Source of the DNA: Sandaracinus amylolyticus
GTDB lineage: Bacteria > Myxococcota_A > Polyangia > Polyangiales > Sandaracinaceae
Reading direction: 5' to 3'
NCBI RefSeq assembly: GCF_000737325.1
Contig: NZ_CP011125.1
Span: 3,844,001 to 3,908,000, forward strand
DNA length: 64,000 nt
Every line of letters begins with the position of its first letter. Position 1 is the first letter of the stretch. The position numbers and the translations under genes are program-made. The notes below the pieces were generated by a model that saw only the letters and a list, made by a program, of their open reading frames with translations, was not told the origin of the DNA and did not search any database. Positions 1 through 7,389 of this stretch are shown in pieces.

Positions 1-1
1 C

Positions 2-367
2 CGTCGCGTCGGTCGCGCGCTGCTCGAGATCCAGCAGGGCATCGACGACTGCGTCCTCGACCCGGGCTCGTGCGACGAGACGCAGTTCGAGCGGCTGTGC
101 GTCCTCCGCGAGCTCGCGATGATGCAGATCGAGCACCTCTCCCGGCGGGTGAGGCGCGATAGGACGCTCCGCGGCGCGCTGGAGGCCGTGTGCCGCGCAT
201 ACCAGAGCTGGGCCGACGAAGAGCCCGGCACCGAGCGGGAGCCGGAGTGCGCGGACGAGCTCGCGAGCCGCATCGTCGAGCTGCGCGAGACCATCGACCG
301 CGTCGAGGCCGCCGAGCGCCCGCCCGAAGCAGCCGCGCCCGTCGTCATCGCATCCCTGCGCCGCTGA
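2..367 (+). CDS. Hypothetical protein, 5' end outside window
   Basis: The reading frame is open from the first bases of the window to a TGA at 365-367, giving 121 residues of a C-terminal part. An internal ATG pair at 119 is possible as a start, but the frame is open and has similar composition upstream, so I treat the gene as cut by the window edge. The visible part is acidic and Arg-rich, contains four cysteines (DDC, GSCDE, RLC, EPEC contexts) and looks helical. No family is recognised. It is followed 21 bases later by the stop of a convergent gene. Confidence 0.5.
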   Translation, partial: RRVGRALLEIQQGIDDCVLDPGSCDETQFERLCVLRELAMMQIEHLSRRVRRDRTLRGALEAVCRAYQSWADEEPGTEREPECADELASRIVELRETIDRVEAAERPPEAAAPVVIASLRR

Positions 368-388
368 CGTCGCGCGCGGCCCCCCGGC

Positions 389-682
389 TCACGCTTCGAC
401 CGTCATCGACTTGATCGCGCTGCTGCCCGCGAGGTCGCGCGTCACCACCGGCACGCCCGCGAGCGCTCGCTCCTCGCCCGCCCTCGTCCGCAGCACCGGC
501 GCCAGGAGCGGGGCGGCGAGCACGCAGTGGATGCGCACCGCCCGCATCAGCTCGAGCGCCTCGTCCACGCGCTCGGCCACCAGCACACACGCGCCGTGGA
601 GGAAGAGGTCCAGCACCAACTCGCTGCGCACCCCTTCGTCGGGCTCGACCACCAACAGGGTCACTCCAGTGAGCTCGTACAC
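389..682 (-). CDS. Degenerate response-regulator receiver-like protein
   Basis: A 97-residue protein starting at GTG 680-682, preceded by GAGAGG. Its N-terminus (TLLVVEPDEGVRSELVLDL) matches the first strand and acidic pocket of a CheY-like receiver, and the following segment (VLVAERVDEALELMRA) matches helix 1 to strand 2 and helix 2. Where the phosphoacceptor Asp is expected the sequence reads CVLAAPLLAP, so Asp is replaced, and the chain ends before the lysine and last strands are clear. It therefore looks like a stand-alone pseudo-receiver that cannot be phosphorylated. It lies 32 bases downstream of the 715-1416 gene on the same strand and may be co-transcribed with it. The fold assignment is from motif resemblance only. 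Confidence 0.55.
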   Translation of the reverse strand: MYELTGVTLLVVEPDEGVRSELVLDLFLHGACVLVAERVDEALELMRAVRIHCVLAAPLLAPVLRTRAGEERALAGVPVVTRDLAGSSAIKSMTVEA

Positions 683-714
683 CTCTCGTCAGATGGGCGC
701 CGCGGACCCTCCCG

Positions 715-1416
715 TCACCCCTGGTCTCGGGGGGGCACGCGCCAGAACGCGTTGCGCGTCTCGCCGCAGCGCACCTCTTCCCAGCCCGCGCGCTGCGCGC
801 GCTCCCAGTCGACGCCCGAGCGCATGCCCCAGTGGTCCACCGGGCCTTCGCACTGCGACATCAGCTCGCCGCGCACGATCAGCCCCGCGGCCTCGTACAG
901 CGCGAGCCAGCGGTCGCGGTAGGCGCCCCACGGTGCGTGCCGCACCACGCGCGCTTCACCTCGTCGTCGGATCGTGATGACGCTCGGCCAGCCGTCCGGA
1001 CGACGGCCGTCGCGCCGGAGGTGTGCGACCCAGGCGCGCGGGTCGCGCCGCTCGCGGTCGAACACGCGGTTCGAGTAGGCGCGCGCCGCCCATGTGAACG
1101 ACGCGCCCGCGCGCCGCGCGCGGCTCGTCAGCACGTCGTGGATCGCCGCGCACTCCTCCGGGCTCCCGCTCAAGCCGATCTCCGACGCGCACACGCGCGC
1201 GAGCGCGAGCTGGGCGTCGACTCGCTCGGGGCGCGCCACCGCGGCGCGCTCGGTGGTCGCGACGAGCTCGGTCTGCTGCGCTTCGACTGCGGCGCTGCTC
1301 CCGGCCCCGAGCGCGAGCCCTCCGGCGAGCACCAGCGCGACCCGTGTCTTCCCTCGCCGTCGGCGCGTGTGACGGCTGCTGGCGGTTCTAGTCGTACTGA
1401 ACGGAAGGTCGGTCAT
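715..1416 (-). CDS. Exported or membrane-anchored hypothetical protein
   Basis: A 233-residue protein from ATG 1414-1416. It begins with a basic segment (HTRRRRGK) followed by a hydrophobic stretch at about residues 25-45 ending in Ala-rich sequence, which fits an uncleaved anchor or signal peptide. The rest is Arg/Trp-rich. The block LARVCASEIGLSGSPEEC followed by VLTSRARRAG has a faint resemblance to the E-containing first helix of SleB/hydrolase_2 cell-wall hydrolases, but I cannot confirm it. The C-terminal block VDHWGMRSGVDWERAQRAGW is distinctive and may be a family marker. Two cysteines early and two late in the mature part may form disulfides. Function is not assigned. Confidence 0.55.
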   Translation of the reverse strand: MTDLPFSTTRTASSRHTRRRRGKTRVALVLAGGLALGAGSSAAVEAQQTELVATTERAAVARPERVDAQLALARVCASEIGLSGSPEECAAIHDVLTSRARRAGASFTWAARAYSNRVFDRERRDPRAWVAHLRRDGRRPDGWPSVITIRRRGEARVVRHAPWGAYRDRWLALYEAAGLIVRGELMSQCEGPVDHWGMRSGVDWERAQRAGWEEVRCGETRNAFWRVPPRDQG

Positions 1417-1699
1417 GGCGCCGTGGGATGAGCACCAGCGCGCGCCGTTGCAAGGAAACGTGGCGTATGGCCACGGGGGTCCAACTACCTGGGCCTACAC
1501 GTCGGACATGTGGACAACGTTCTGCAAGCCTGCGCGAACGTGGCGGGAATCGGCGATATGCGATGCGCCAGTCGCATGAGGAGTTTTCTCACGGTGCGCC
1601 CGTGACACGAGCTCTCGACGCCGTCGGCCGGACGGTTGCAACCGGTCTCGCGCGAGGGTAGAGCGCGGTCCTCTCGCCGTCCCCCCTCGGAGCCTCGCC
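1417..1699. other. Intergenic region with a 12-bp palindrome
   Basis: This 283-base stretch separates two divergent genes and is less GC-rich than its surroundings. It should hold the promoters of both. The clearest element is a perfect palindrome CGGTTGCAACCG at 1633-1644, 56 bases before the GTG start at 1700. A short open frame (1428-1661) covers part of the region, but its composition is unlike the neighbouring genes and I do not call it a gene. No convincing -35/-10 pair was found. Confidence 0.4.
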
Positions 1700-2587
1700 G
1701 TGGCCAAGCCGAAGAAGCTTCCTCCTCCCTCGGTCCCCGACGCATCGCAAGCCGTCGCGCAAGCGGAGACTCCGCGGATCAAGTGGAACGTCATCGCGCA
1801 GATCGCGCTCGCGGTCGTCGTCGTCTGGGCGCTCGCGATCGGCGCGATCCCCTACGTCGGCTACTGGGGCGTCGGGATCGTCGGCGTGCTCACCGCCGTG
1901 CTGATCGGCTTCGGCATCTGGATCTGGCGCTTCACGCGTCGCCAGCAGCGCATCATGGACGTGCTGAAGCAGGCGACCGACGACGAGGGACGCCGCGCGG
2001 CGATCGCGCAGCTCGAGGCGCAGGGCAGCAAGGACGCGATGGCCGCGCTCGCGCGCGCCCAGCTGATGCTGCGCGACGACCCGAAGGCCGCGATGGGCAT
2101 CCTCGAGAGCATCGACGTCTCGAAGGAGCCCGGCCCGGTGCAGGACGAGGTCCGCTCGAACCTCGCGTTCCTCTACCTCGCGCAGGGCCGCCCGAAGGAC
2201 GCGCGCCCCGTCGTCGACGAGCTGCGCCTCGACCGCCAGACGAACCCGAAGGCCAAGGCGATGTACGCCGCGGTGATGGCCGAGACGTTCGCGCGCACCG
2301 GCAAGGCGGACGAGGCGAAGAAGCTCCTCGAGACGTACTCGCCCGACGACCCCGAGTACGGCGAGGTCTCGATCGTCCTGCTCCGCGCGCAGGTCTACAC
2401 GTACCTCGCGACCAAGAACCGGGGCCTCATGCGCAAGGCGATGCTGAAGATCGCGGAGCGCGATCCGAACCAGCTCGGCCCGTTCATGCAGAAGGGCTCG
2501 AGCCCCGAGCTCCAGGCCGCCGTGCGCGAGGTGCTCACCCAGGCCGGCTTCGCGACGCGCGCCAAGACGAAGGTGCAGCGGCAGTAA
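1700..2587 (+). CDS. TPR-like membrane protein
   Basis: A 295-residue protein starting at GTG 1700 with CGGAG seven bases upstream. The N-terminal 30 residues are Pro/Lys-rich and cytosolic in character. Two hydrophobic segments follow at about residues 31-48 and 53-75 (VIAQIALAVVVVWALAIG and YWGVGIVGVLTAVLIGFGIW). The remaining 215 residues are helical with TPR-like spacing, for example SNLAFLYLAQGRPKDARPVV and AETFARTGKADEAKKLLETY, which are typical helix pairs with G/A at the turn. A scaffold or assembly role is likely for such a domain, but no partner is visible. The MATE exporter starts 11 bases after the stop, so the two are probably co-transcribed. Confidence 0.75.
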   Translation: MAKPKKLPPPSVPDASQAVAQAETPRIKWNVIAQIALAVVVVWALAIGAIPYVGYWGVGIVGVLTAVLIGFGIWIWRFTRRQQRIMDVLKQATDDEGRRAAIAQLEAQGSKDAMAALARAQLMLRDDPKAAMGILESIDVSKEPGPVQDEVRSNLAFLYLAQGRPKDARPVVDELRLDRQTNPKAKAMYAAVMAETFARTGKADEAKKLLETYSPDDPEYGEVSIVLLRAQVYTYLATKNRGLMRKAMLKIAERDPNQLGPFMQKGSSPELQAAVREVLTQAGFATRAKTKVQRQ

Positions 2588-2598
2588 GGGAGCACGCG

Positions 2599-3927
2599 AT
2601 GCGCCTCGACCTCGACGTGGCGCGCGCGGTCGCGCGCCTCGCGGGCCCGGCGATCGCGCAGTCGCTGCTGCACACGCTGGTCTTCCTGGTCGACCGCGCG
2701 ATGCTCGGCCGCTTCTCGGCCGACGCGCTCGCGTCGATGCAGATCAGCGGGCCGGTGACGTGGAGCATCTCGTCGGTCGCGTCGGCGGTGCAGGTCGGCG
2801 CGCTCGCGGTCGTCGGGCGCGAGGTCGGCGCAGGACGTCGCGACGAGGCCGCGGCGGCGGTGCGGGCCGGGCTCGGCGCGTCGGCCGGCATCGGGCTGCT
2901 CGCGGGCGTGGCGGCGACGCTCGCGATCCCGCTCGTGCTCGCGGGCTTCCCCGACGCGGGCCCCGCGGTGCGAGACGAGGCGCGCGCGTACCTCGGCGTG
3001 ATCCTGCCGTGCATGCCGCTGCTCCTCGTCTCGGCGATGGCCGGCGCGGTGTTCCAGAGCGCGGGCGACACGCGCACGCCGCTGCTCGTCGCGCTGCTCG
3101 CGAACGCGGTGAACGGCGGCGCGAACTGGGTGCTGATCTTCGGACGCGCGGGCGTCCCCGCGCTCGGGGCGCGCGGCGCGGCGATCGGGAGCGTGCTCGC
3201 GCTCGCCGTGGAGTGCGCGGTGCTGATCGCGCTGCTCGCGCGAGGGCGCGGCGTGGTGTCGCTGCGGGGGCGCGGCGGCGAGCGCGCCCAGCTCGCGCGC
3301 ATGGTCCGGGTCGCGGGCCCCGCGACGCTCGAGCGCATCGTGCAGCACGCGGGCTTCCTCGTGTTCGTCGCGATGATCGGCGCGCTCGGCCCGCTGGCGA
3401 TGGCGGCGAACCAGGCGCTGATCAGCATCGAGTCGGTCGCGTTCCTCTCCGCCGACGGGTTCGGGATCGCGGGCGCGGCGATGGTCGCGCAGCGGCTCGG
3501 CGCGGGGCGCGAAGATCAGGCGCGGATGGCGGCGCGCGTCGCGGCCGCGATGGCGCTCGTCGCGCTCTCGGCGTGCGGCATCGTGTTCGTGATCGCGCCG
3601 CGCGCGCTCGCGTCGGCGTTCACGCCCGAGCCGGAGATCGTCGCGCTCGCGGTGCCGTGCCTCTTCGTCGCGGCGATCGCGCAGCCGTTCATGGCGGTCG
3701 GCGTCGTGCTCGGCGACGCGCTGCGGGGCGCAGGCGCGACGCGCACCACGTTCGTCATCACGCTGATCGGCGGGGTGGCGGTGCGGCTCGCCGCGACGTG
3801 GCTCTTCGCGTTCGAGCTCGGCCTCGGCCTGGTCGGCGTGTGGATCGGATCGACCGTCGACTGGGCGACGCGCACCGCGCTCGCGTCGTGGCGCTTCTCG
3901 CGCCCCGGATGGGCACGCGCGGTCTGA
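2599..3927 (+). CDS. MATE family efflux transporter
   Basis: A 442-residue protein starting at ATG 2599, 11 bases after the preceding stop. It has about twelve hydrophobic segments arranged as two homologous halves. Repeated MATE-type motifs are visible: PAIAQSLLHTLVFLVDRAML near the start with the following alpha helix, the GDTRTP loop near residue 155 (FQSAGDTRTPLLVAL), and its second-half equivalent LRGAGATRTTFVITLIGG near residue 380. Family members expel cationic drugs or metabolites in exchange for Na+ or H+. The length is normal for the NorM/DinF range. The substrate cannot be predicted. The reading frame is open much further upstream, but conservation and the coupled position favour this start. 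Confidence 0.92.
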   Translation: MRLDLDVARAVARLAGPAIAQSLLHTLVFLVDRAMLGRFSADALASMQISGPVTWSISSVASAVQVGALAVVGREVGAGRRDEAAAAVRAGLGASAGIGLLAGVAATLAIPLVLAGFPDAGPAVRDEARAYLGVILPCMPLLLVSAMAGAVFQSAGDTRTPLLVALLANAVNGGANWVLIFGRAGVPALGARGAAIGSVLALAVECAVLIALLARGRGVVSLRGRGGERAQLARMVRVAGPATLERIVQHAGFLVFVAMIGALGPLAMAANQALISIESVAFLSADGFGIAGAAMVAQRLGAGREDQARMAARVAAAMALVALSACGIVFVIAPRALASAFTPEPEIVALAVPCLFVAAIAQPFMAVGVVLGDALRGAGATRTTFVITLIGGVAVRLAATWLFAFELGLGLVGVWIGSTVDWATRTALASWRFSRPGWARAV

Positions 3928-3984
3928 CGTCGCGTCGACGGATGCTTCCGACGGGCTCCCGAGGTCTCCGGCGCGAGCGCGGAG

Positions 3985-4003
3985 CCCGGAACGTCGTTCC
4001 GGG
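3985..4003. repeat. Perfect inverted repeat between convergent genes
   Basis: Nine-base arms CCCGGAACG and CGTTCCGGG are separated by one T. In RNA this would fold as about eight pairs closed by a three-base loop. It lies 58 bases after the MATE stop and immediately before the 20-bp tandem array, so it may act as a terminator for one or both convergent genes. There is no T-run. Confidence 0.5.
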
Positions 4004-4006
4004 GGA

Positions 4007-4086
4007 GCTTCCGACGCGTCCCGAGGGCTTCCGACGCGTCCCGGGAGCTTCCGACGCGCTCCCGGGGCTTCCGACGCGGGGCAGAT
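4007..4086. repeat. Tandem array of four 20-bp units
   Basis: Four copies of a unit beginning GCTTCCGACGCG start at 4007, 4027, 4047 and 4067, an exact 20-base period, with the consensus GCTTCCGACGCGTCCCGGGA. A single related copy lies at 3944 and an inverted copy (CGTCGGAAGG) at 4101. The array fills the space between the convergent MATE and hydrolase genes and contains no gene of its own. Its function is unknown. Confidence 0.8.
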
Positions 4087-4155
4087 CGCGCTTCGGGGCC
4101 CGTCGGAAGGCCGTGGAGCCCGCCCGAAGCCATGGGAGCGACGGACTCGGCCGTT

Positions 4156-5508
4156 CTACTCGGCGTCCTCGCCGTCGTCGGGCGGCTCGGGCGTGCGGTC
4201 GCGCAGGATGCGCGGGCGCCGCAGGAAGCGCAGCACGCGGCGCCGGAGCGCATCGTCGTCGAGCACGACCGCGGGGATCTCGTCGTGCCCCACGCCCGGG
4301 AGCACGTGCAGCTCGACCGTGGGCACGTGCTCGGCGAGCGCCTGCGACTGCGAGACCGGGATCGTCCGATCCGCGTCGCCGTGGAAGAGCAGCACCGGGA
4401 CCGGCGGCGCCTCCTCGAGCGTGCGCGCCGGCGAGAGCTCGAGCGGCGACGTGTGCCCGAGGCCGCGCGCCACCACGCCGACGATGCCGCGCGCGACCGA
4501 TCCGAACGGCCCGAGCGGCGCGAGCCGCCGTCCCACGATCTCGCCGTAGTCCGAGGGCGGCGCGAACGCGACCACGCTGCGCAGCCCGCGCGGCGCGAGG
4601 CGCGCCGTGCTCGAGAGCGCGATGCCCGCGCCCATCGACGTCGCGAGCACGCTCATCTTCGTGCGGTCCACTCCGTCGCGCGACGCGAGCCAGTCGAACG
4701 CGGCCTCGAGGTCGTAGCGCTCGCGATCCGCGAACGTCGTCACCGCGCCCTCGCTGCGCCCGTGCGCGCGCCAGTCGATGCGCAGCGCGTGGTACCCGCG
4801 CTCCTGCAGCGCCGCCGACCACCCCGCCATGCGCGTGCGCCCGTCGGAGATCCCGTGCAGCACCACCACGCCGCCCGCGCCGCGCCGCCCCGGCGAGTAC
4901 GTCCCCCGCAGCAGCGTCCCGTCGGGCGAGCGGATCTCGACCTCTTCTTCGTTCGCGTGGCGCAGCGGCGACAGATGCGCGAGCCGCACCGGCGCGATCC
5001 CGAGCTGCACCGACGCGAGCCCCCACGTCAGCGTGAACCACGGCCCGAGCAGCGCGAGCAGCGCGATGATCGCGATCGCCGCGCGCACCCGCCGGTCGGG
5101 CCCCGGCGCCGCGAAGCGGATCGCCGCGCCCGCCGCGAGCAGCGGCGCGCCGAGCACGACCTCGAGCGTCAGCAGGCTCACCCACAGCGGGTCGCGCGGA
5201 GAGCTCAGCGCGAGCAGCACCGGCAAGAGGCCCGCGACGATCGCGCCGACGCGCATGCGCCGCCGCAGCATCGGCATCGCGGACACGCGCCACGCCGCGA
5301 CCGCGAGCATGCCCAGCGCCGCGCCGCCGACCACGAGCACGTAGCGCAGATCGATCGAGCCGCGCGGCCCGGGCGCGCCGGCGAGCGTGCCGTTCACGAA
5401 CGGGAGCGCGACCGCGAGGACGACGAGCAGGACGCACGCGAGCTCACGCGCCGCCGTCGCGGGCGGCGGAGGCGCGGAGGGAGGACGACTGGGACCGACC
5501 AGGCTCAA
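4156..5508 (-). CDS. Membrane-anchored alpha/beta hydrolase
   Basis: A 450-residue protein starting at TTG 5506-5508, preceded by GGGAGG six bases upstream. The N-terminal 190 residues contain about five hydrophobic segments and form a membrane domain. The C-terminal part is an alpha/beta hydrolase: oxyanion region VVVLHGISDGR, nucleophile elbow LATSMGAG (the first Gly of GxSxG replaced by Ala), acid FHGDADRTIPV and histidine GVGHDEIP. This resembles serine aminopeptidase S33/esterase enzymes that act on small hydrophobic substrates at the membrane. It is the last gene of a probable three-gene minus-strand run with the FadL-like and lipoprotein genes. Substrate is unknown. Confidence 0.85.
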   Translation of the reverse strand: MSLVGPSRPPSAPPPPATAARELACVLLVVLAVALPFVNGTLAGAPGPRGSIDLRYVLVVGGAALGMLAVAAWRVSAMPMLRRRMRVGAIVAGLLPVLLALSSPRDPLWVSLLTLEVVLGAPLLAAGAAIRFAAPGPDRRVRAAIAIIALLALLGPWFTLTWGLASVQLGIAPVRLAHLSPLRHANEEEVEIRSPDGTLLRGTYSPGRRGAGGVVVLHGISDGRTRMAGWSAALQERGYHALRIDWRAHGRSEGAVTTFADRERYDLEAAFDWLASRDGVDRTKMSVLATSMGAGIALSSTARLAPRGLRSVVAFAPPSDYGEIVGRRLAPLGPFGSVARGIVGVVARGLGHTSPLELSPARTLEEAPPVPVLLFHGDADRTIPVSQSQALAEHVPTVELHVLPGVGHDEIPAVVLDDDALRRRVLRFLRRPRILRDRTPEPPDDGEDAE

Positions 5509-5598
5509 CGCGCGCGCCTCCCGACTCGCTGCGCCGGAGGAGGCGCAGCGAGGCCGCCACGGACCTGCTGTGCGAAGCAGGGCGACGCGTGCATGCGC

Positions 5599-7368
5599 TC
5601 AGCGCGGCGGGCGGCGACCGCGGCCGCCGCGGCGACCTCGACCGCGCCGCGGCCTGTCTTCGGTCTGCGTCTCCTCGGTCACGTCGGGCGTCTCCTCCTC
5701 GCTCGCTGCCGGCGCGTCGGTCGAGGTCGGCGTCTCCGTCCCGGGAGGAACGGTCGTCACCGGCTCGGCCTGCGCCCCGCTGCTCTGCTGGTACCACGGC
5801 TGCGAGGGATCCACCGCAGGATCTTCGACGGGGGTCGCCTCGGAGGGCACGGGCTCCTCCTCGACCGGCGCGGTGGGAGGCGCCCAATCGGCCTGCCAGC
5901 GCATCCCGACACCCACGAACGGCAGGGTGAAGCTGTAGTCGCCGTTCCCGACGTACACCGGACCGCGCTCCGGCGCGGGCGGGCGGATCGGGTTCTGCTG
6001 GGTCACCTGGCTGTTGCGCACCTGACGGCCGAAGAGGTGCGCGTAGCCGACCATCACGTCGCCCCACACGCCGTCGAAGAGGCGCATCGAGAACCCGCCA
6101 GCGACCACGATCTTGTCGCTGTCGATCGTCAGCGGCGACAGGTACGCGTCGTCGAACGAGCCGCTCTCCCAGTACCCGCCGAGCCGCACCTGGTACGAGC
6201 CGTCGATCGTGTACTCGCCGCCCAGCCTCACGCTGAACGTGTCCCGCATGTTGCGCGGGATGTTCATCGCGCCGATCTCGTAGTCGAGGAAGTTCAGCGC
6301 ATCGACGATCCACACGTCGTTCGGCACGACGCTGACCTCGCGCTGCAGCGACCACGTCTCCCAGACGAACGACGCCTCGAGCCGGAGGTTCTCGACCGCG
6401 AGGAGCTCCGCGCCGACGCGCAGGATGAACGGGAAGTTCAGGTTCACCGCGGCCGTGGTGTCGCGGCACGGGTGGTTGGGATCCGCCTGCACCTCTTCGT
6501 CGGGCGCCTCGGCGACCGAGCACGGACCGCTGTCGGGGCGATGCCGCGTGAGCGAGCCCTCGAACGCCGCCGCGCTCGGCGCGCGCACGTCGATCGACGC
6601 GTCGCCGGAGAGCGAGAACGGCGTCGAGAACGACGCGCCGAGCCGCACCGGCCCCGGGTTCCACGTCACGCCACCCACCACGCTCGCGGTGATGATCGGC
6701 GAGAGGTTCATCTGCGCGATGCCGTCGTACTCCGGGTCCTCGGGGAACGTGCAGATCGCTCCGTCGCACGCCGACAGCGCGACGCGCGCCGCGAACGCGC
6801 CGACCACGCCGTGCACCGCGAGGCCGATCGAGAGCTCGTCGGGCAGCGGCGTCCACGCGGCGCCCACCGCGATCGTCGCGATCAGGCTGCCCTCCATCGT
6901 CAGCAGCGAGTACCGCTGCGGCGCGGGGTAGGGCATCCCGTCGACGGTCAGCTCCTGCGGGTAGCTCATCAGCGCCGCGTTCGGCGCGAACACGCCCGCG
7001 CCGAAGTGGAAGTGCTCGAGCCCGAAGTCGAACGTGCCCGCGATCGTCGGGATCGGCAGCGGCGCGTTGTGCCCGTGCACGGTCGGCATCGGGTTCCCGC
7101 CGCTGTCGATGCGCGTGTAGCTGACGTCGAGGAACCCGAGCGTCGCGTCCACGACGAGCTGCTCGCCCGCGAAGCCGATGCCCGCGGGGTTCATCCAGAG
7201 CGCGCTCGGATCGTCGGCGCCTGCGACGAACGCGCCGCCGCGGCCGAGCGAGCGGGTGCCGCGCTCGAGCAGGTAGAACCCGCCGGCGCTGGCACGAGAG
7301 GGCGTCATCGTGAGCGCGCTGAGCGCCACGCACAGCGCCGCGACGGCGGCGCGATCTCGGTATCCCAT
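5599..7368 (-). CDS. FadL/OmpP1-type outer membrane protein
   Basis: A 589-residue protein from ATG 7366-7368 with GAGGAG just upstream. A signal peptide covers about residues 1-28 (AVAALCVALSALTMTPSRASA). The mature N-terminus GGFYLLERGTRSLGRGGAFV followed by ADDPSALWMNPAGIG is the family hallmark of FadL-type channels, where this plug-proximal segment carries hydrophobic ligands. The middle is beta-rich with alternating pattern and ends near QADWAPP. The last 100 residues are an acidic, Pro/Thr-rich tail ending in an Arg/Gly-rich segment (RPRRGRGRRGGRGRRP), which is unusual for FadL proteins. It begins 21 bases after the lipoprotein stop, so the two are likely co-expressed. Ligand is unknown. 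Confidence 0.82.
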   Translation of the reverse strand: MGYRDRAAVAALCVALSALTMTPSRASAGGFYLLERGTRSLGRGGAFVAGADDPSALWMNPAGIGFAGEQLVVDATLGFLDVSYTRIDSGGNPMPTVHGHNAPLPIPTIAGTFDFGLEHFHFGAGVFAPNAALMSYPQELTVDGMPYPAPQRYSLLTMEGSLIATIAVGAAWTPLPDELSIGLAVHGVVGAFAARVALSACDGAICTFPEDPEYDGIAQMNLSPIITASVVGGVTWNPGPVRLGASFSTPFSLSGDASIDVRAPSAAAFEGSLTRHRPDSGPCSVAEAPDEEVQADPNHPCRDTTAAVNLNFPFILRVGAELLAVENLRLEASFVWETWSLQREVSVVPNDVWIVDALNFLDYEIGAMNIPRNMRDTFSVRLGGEYTIDGSYQVRLGGYWESGSFDDAYLSPLTIDSDKIVVAGGFSMRLFDGVWGDVMVGYAHLFGRQVRNSQVTQQNPIRPPAPERGPVYVGNGDYSFTLPFVGVGMRWQADWAPPTAPVEEEPVPSEATPVEDPAVDPSQPWYQQSSGAQAEPVTTVPPGTETPTSTDAPAASEEETPDVTEETQTEDRPRRGRGRRGGRGRRPPR

Positions 7369-7389
7369 GATGCTCCTCAGCGCTCGCGG

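Noticed and set aside
1428-1661. Small plus-strand gene of 77 codons
   Set aside because: Its composition is unlike neighbours, it lies in a divergent promoter region, and nothing in it is recognisable.
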